The translations under genes and the position numbers were made by a program. DNA of 64,000 bases, taken from positions 1,302,001-1,366,000 of the forward strand of contig NZ_CP018787.1 in the NCBI RefSeq assembly GCF_002127965.1, written 5' to 3'. Origin of the DNA: Oxalobacter formigenes. GTDB lineage: Bacteria; Pseudomonadota; Gammaproteobacteria; Burkholderiales; Burkholderiaceae_D. The notes beneath the pieces were generated by a model. That model did not search any database. It was not told the DNA's origin and was given only the letters and a program-made list of their open reading frames with translations. This document shows, piece after piece, positions 62,713 to 64,000 of this stretch; the stretch's first letter is position 1; the number at the start of each line of letters is the position of its first letter.

Positions 62713-64000
62713 ATGGATAAGGTGCTTAACGTCCAATTCAGCTCTGGGGCCTATTCGGATTCAGACGATTTCAAACTCACGGACAGTCAGAATTCAGGAA
62801 CGGTAAGAAGCATGTTCTGGAGAATTGATACACCGGGTTTTTTAGAGTTCAGTGCAAAACTCAGCTCAGATGAAATGCAGACATCGTTTGTCCGGTTTTG
62901 CCTGAATGCTTCCATCATGCATCGGTACGACGATGAATTATGCCATAACCATATTACGGTCGACGTAAACGGATACAAAATTGTCAGCGAAGGTACCGCT
63001 TACATGATCGACGGAGAAAGTTTCCGGGATTTTTTGTTTATGCTTCCCGGGGGTGTGTTGAAGTCAGGTGTCAATACGATCCGTTTTTCGTATGAATCCT
63101 ATGACGGGACAGGTCTCTTCGTTAAAAAGGCGTGGCTTGAAATTTTCAGCGCGCTCGACAATAGCAAGTGGATGTTGGCTATTAATAATTTTACTCTCTT
63201 GTCAGGCATCAGTATGCCGGGAACACATGATTCAGCCGCATTCAGAAAATGGTATAAATCGCCATATACCTGCCACGACACCAGTATTACAGAACAACTC
63301 CAGGGGGGTATCCGCGTTCTGGATATTCGTCTGAAGACAAAACGCTCGCAAGTCGTAACCTGTCACGGTGATGTGGGGCCAAATGAATTCCAGCCTTTCA
63401 ACGATGTTCTGGATGAGTGCCACCGTTTTTTGACGACAAACCCGTCTGAAGCCATTGTCATGATTTTGAAGGTTGATGACTGGGCGGATTATCGAAACGA
63501 TCCGTCAGGAGGCAAAAAACTGATCAAAAACGGACTGGAAAATTTCAGGTCAATTTTATATCGCGGCAAAAGTATGCCGACAATGAACGAAGTACGGGGA
63601 AAAATCGTATTGTTGAACCGGATCGACGACAGTCTCGATTTTGGTGCACCTGTCTCCATTCCCCATAATGTCGCGGGAACTTACCTTGCCGATTCTGTCA
63701 ATCGTCAGTACAGGGTCTATGTACAGGACAAATGCGAACTTTATTCGCAAGACTACACACGTTCGGCGGCCAAAACGTACAAATTCAACTGTTTCATGGA
63801 CGCTCTCAGAAAACGGGGAAATGAAGGGCAATGGGGTGAGGTTTATCTGAATTTTGCCTCGGCCTGTTTTTTCAAAAGATTCACTGTCGGAAGGAAACAG
63901 GTGGATATCCCCATGTTCGGCATTTACATCATGGATTCGTTTTTGAACGAGATCGGTAAAGGTTCCAATCTTCCCCGTGCTCTGGGGTGGCTGATGTTTG
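62713..64000 (+). CDS. PI-PLC family phospholipase (3' end outside window)
   Basis: An open frame of 429 codons running off the window, starting at an ATG with AGGAG eleven bases before it. The first 150 residues form a beta-rich domain of unknown family with strands such as TRFC-like VRFCLNASIMHRYDDE and NGYKIVSEGTAYMIDG. From about residue 155 the phosphatidylinositol-specific phospholipase C X domain begins: GISMPGTHDSAAF with the first catalytic His (172), RVLDIRLKTKRSQVVTCHGD with the second His (218), and SEAIVMILKVDDW. It has no signal peptide. Such enzymes cleave phosphatidylinositol; the substrate here is inferred from family only. Confidence 0.88.
   Translation, partial: MDKVLNVQFSSGAYSDSDDFKLTDSQNSGTVRSMFWRIDTPGFLEFSAKLSSDEMQTSFVRFCLNASIMHRYDDELCHNHITVDVNGYKIVSEGTAYMIDGESFRDFLFMLPGGVLKSGVNTIRFSYESYDGTGLFVKKAWLEIFSALDNSKWMLAINNFTLLSGISMPGTHDSAAFRKWYKSPYTCHDTSITEQLQGGIRVLDIRLKTKRSQVVTCHGDVGPNEFQPFNDVLDECHRFLTTNPSEAIVMILKVDDWADYRNDPSGGKKLIKNGLENFRSILYRGKSMPTMNEVRGKIVLLNRIDDSLDFGAPVSIPHNVAGTYLADSVNRQYRVYVQDKCELYSQDYTRSAAKTYKFNCFMDALRKRGNEGQWGEVYLNFASACFFKRFTVGRKQVDIPMFGIYIMDSFLNEIGKGSNLPRALGWLMF

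Overview
The window looks like a chromosome segment of a betaproteobacterium of the order Burkholderiales, most likely Oxalobacteraceae and Oxalobacter-like. This is an inference from gene order (eno-ftsB, moaA-mobA-moeA, and rne divergent from rluC-HAD phosphatase-sppA), the trimeric betaproteobacterial porins, moderate GC content and perfect or near-perfect FNR and Fur boxes. No 16S gene or other decisive taxonomic marker is present.

Layout. 0-3 kb: end of enolase, ftsB, a tRNA-Asn with a textbook promoter and terminator, a DUF333 lipoprotein, a small heat-shock protein behind a sigma-32-like promoter, and a dCMP deaminase behind a 14-bp perfect palindrome. 3-5.4 kb (minus): an arsenic operon arsR-arsM-acr3. 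5.6-8.4 kb: two small proteins and an orphan phage tail-fibre gene. 8.6-13 kb: a compact lanthipeptide locus made of a tandem GNAT-type acyltransferase, a Nif11-leader precursor peptide and a class II synthetase LanM with a CCG zinc motif. 13-14.9 kb: an AT-rich stretch with an OB-fold lipoprotein and an odd glutaredoxin. 15-20.4 kb (minus): a five-gene archaic chaperone-usher pilus operon of Csu type. 20.7-29.3 kb: an iron block, with two closely related porins each behind a Fur box, feoA-feoA-feoB and a Cys-rich FeoB partner, plus two DUF3829 lipoproteins. 29.4-33.5 kb: a Sel1-repeat protein, a 560-residue unknown protein, three tandem terminators and a solitary HipA-like kinase. 33.5-37.5 kb (minus): moaA-mobA-moeA-nfo. 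37.8-43.1 kb: a pirin and pgaBCD without pgaA. 43.9-50.1 kb: RNase E, RluC, a HAD phosphatase and SppA. 50.2-55.4 kb: two secreted unknowns, a BASS-type transporter, an exonuclease, a flavodoxin and a DMT exporter. 55.6-60.7 kb (minus): a 1700-residue RTX adhesin with a LapG-like cleavage site and a perfect 660-bp internal duplication, with a perfect FNR box upstream. 61.1-64 kb: a histidine acid phosphatase without signal peptide and a PI-PLC family protein cut by the window end.

Common themes. Three surface-attachment systems occur here (Csu-like pilus, PGA synthesis, LapA-like RTX adhesin). The last two belong to families that c-di-GMP usually controls, so the segment is rich in biofilm functions. 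Iron uptake under Fur and an FNR site before the adhesin point to a low-oxygen lifestyle. The lanthipeptide locus is the most likely undescribed system: its leader type, its CCG-type LanM and the adjacent GNAT together resemble prochlorosin- and selidamide-type pathways, but no transporter, protease or immunity gene lies beside it.
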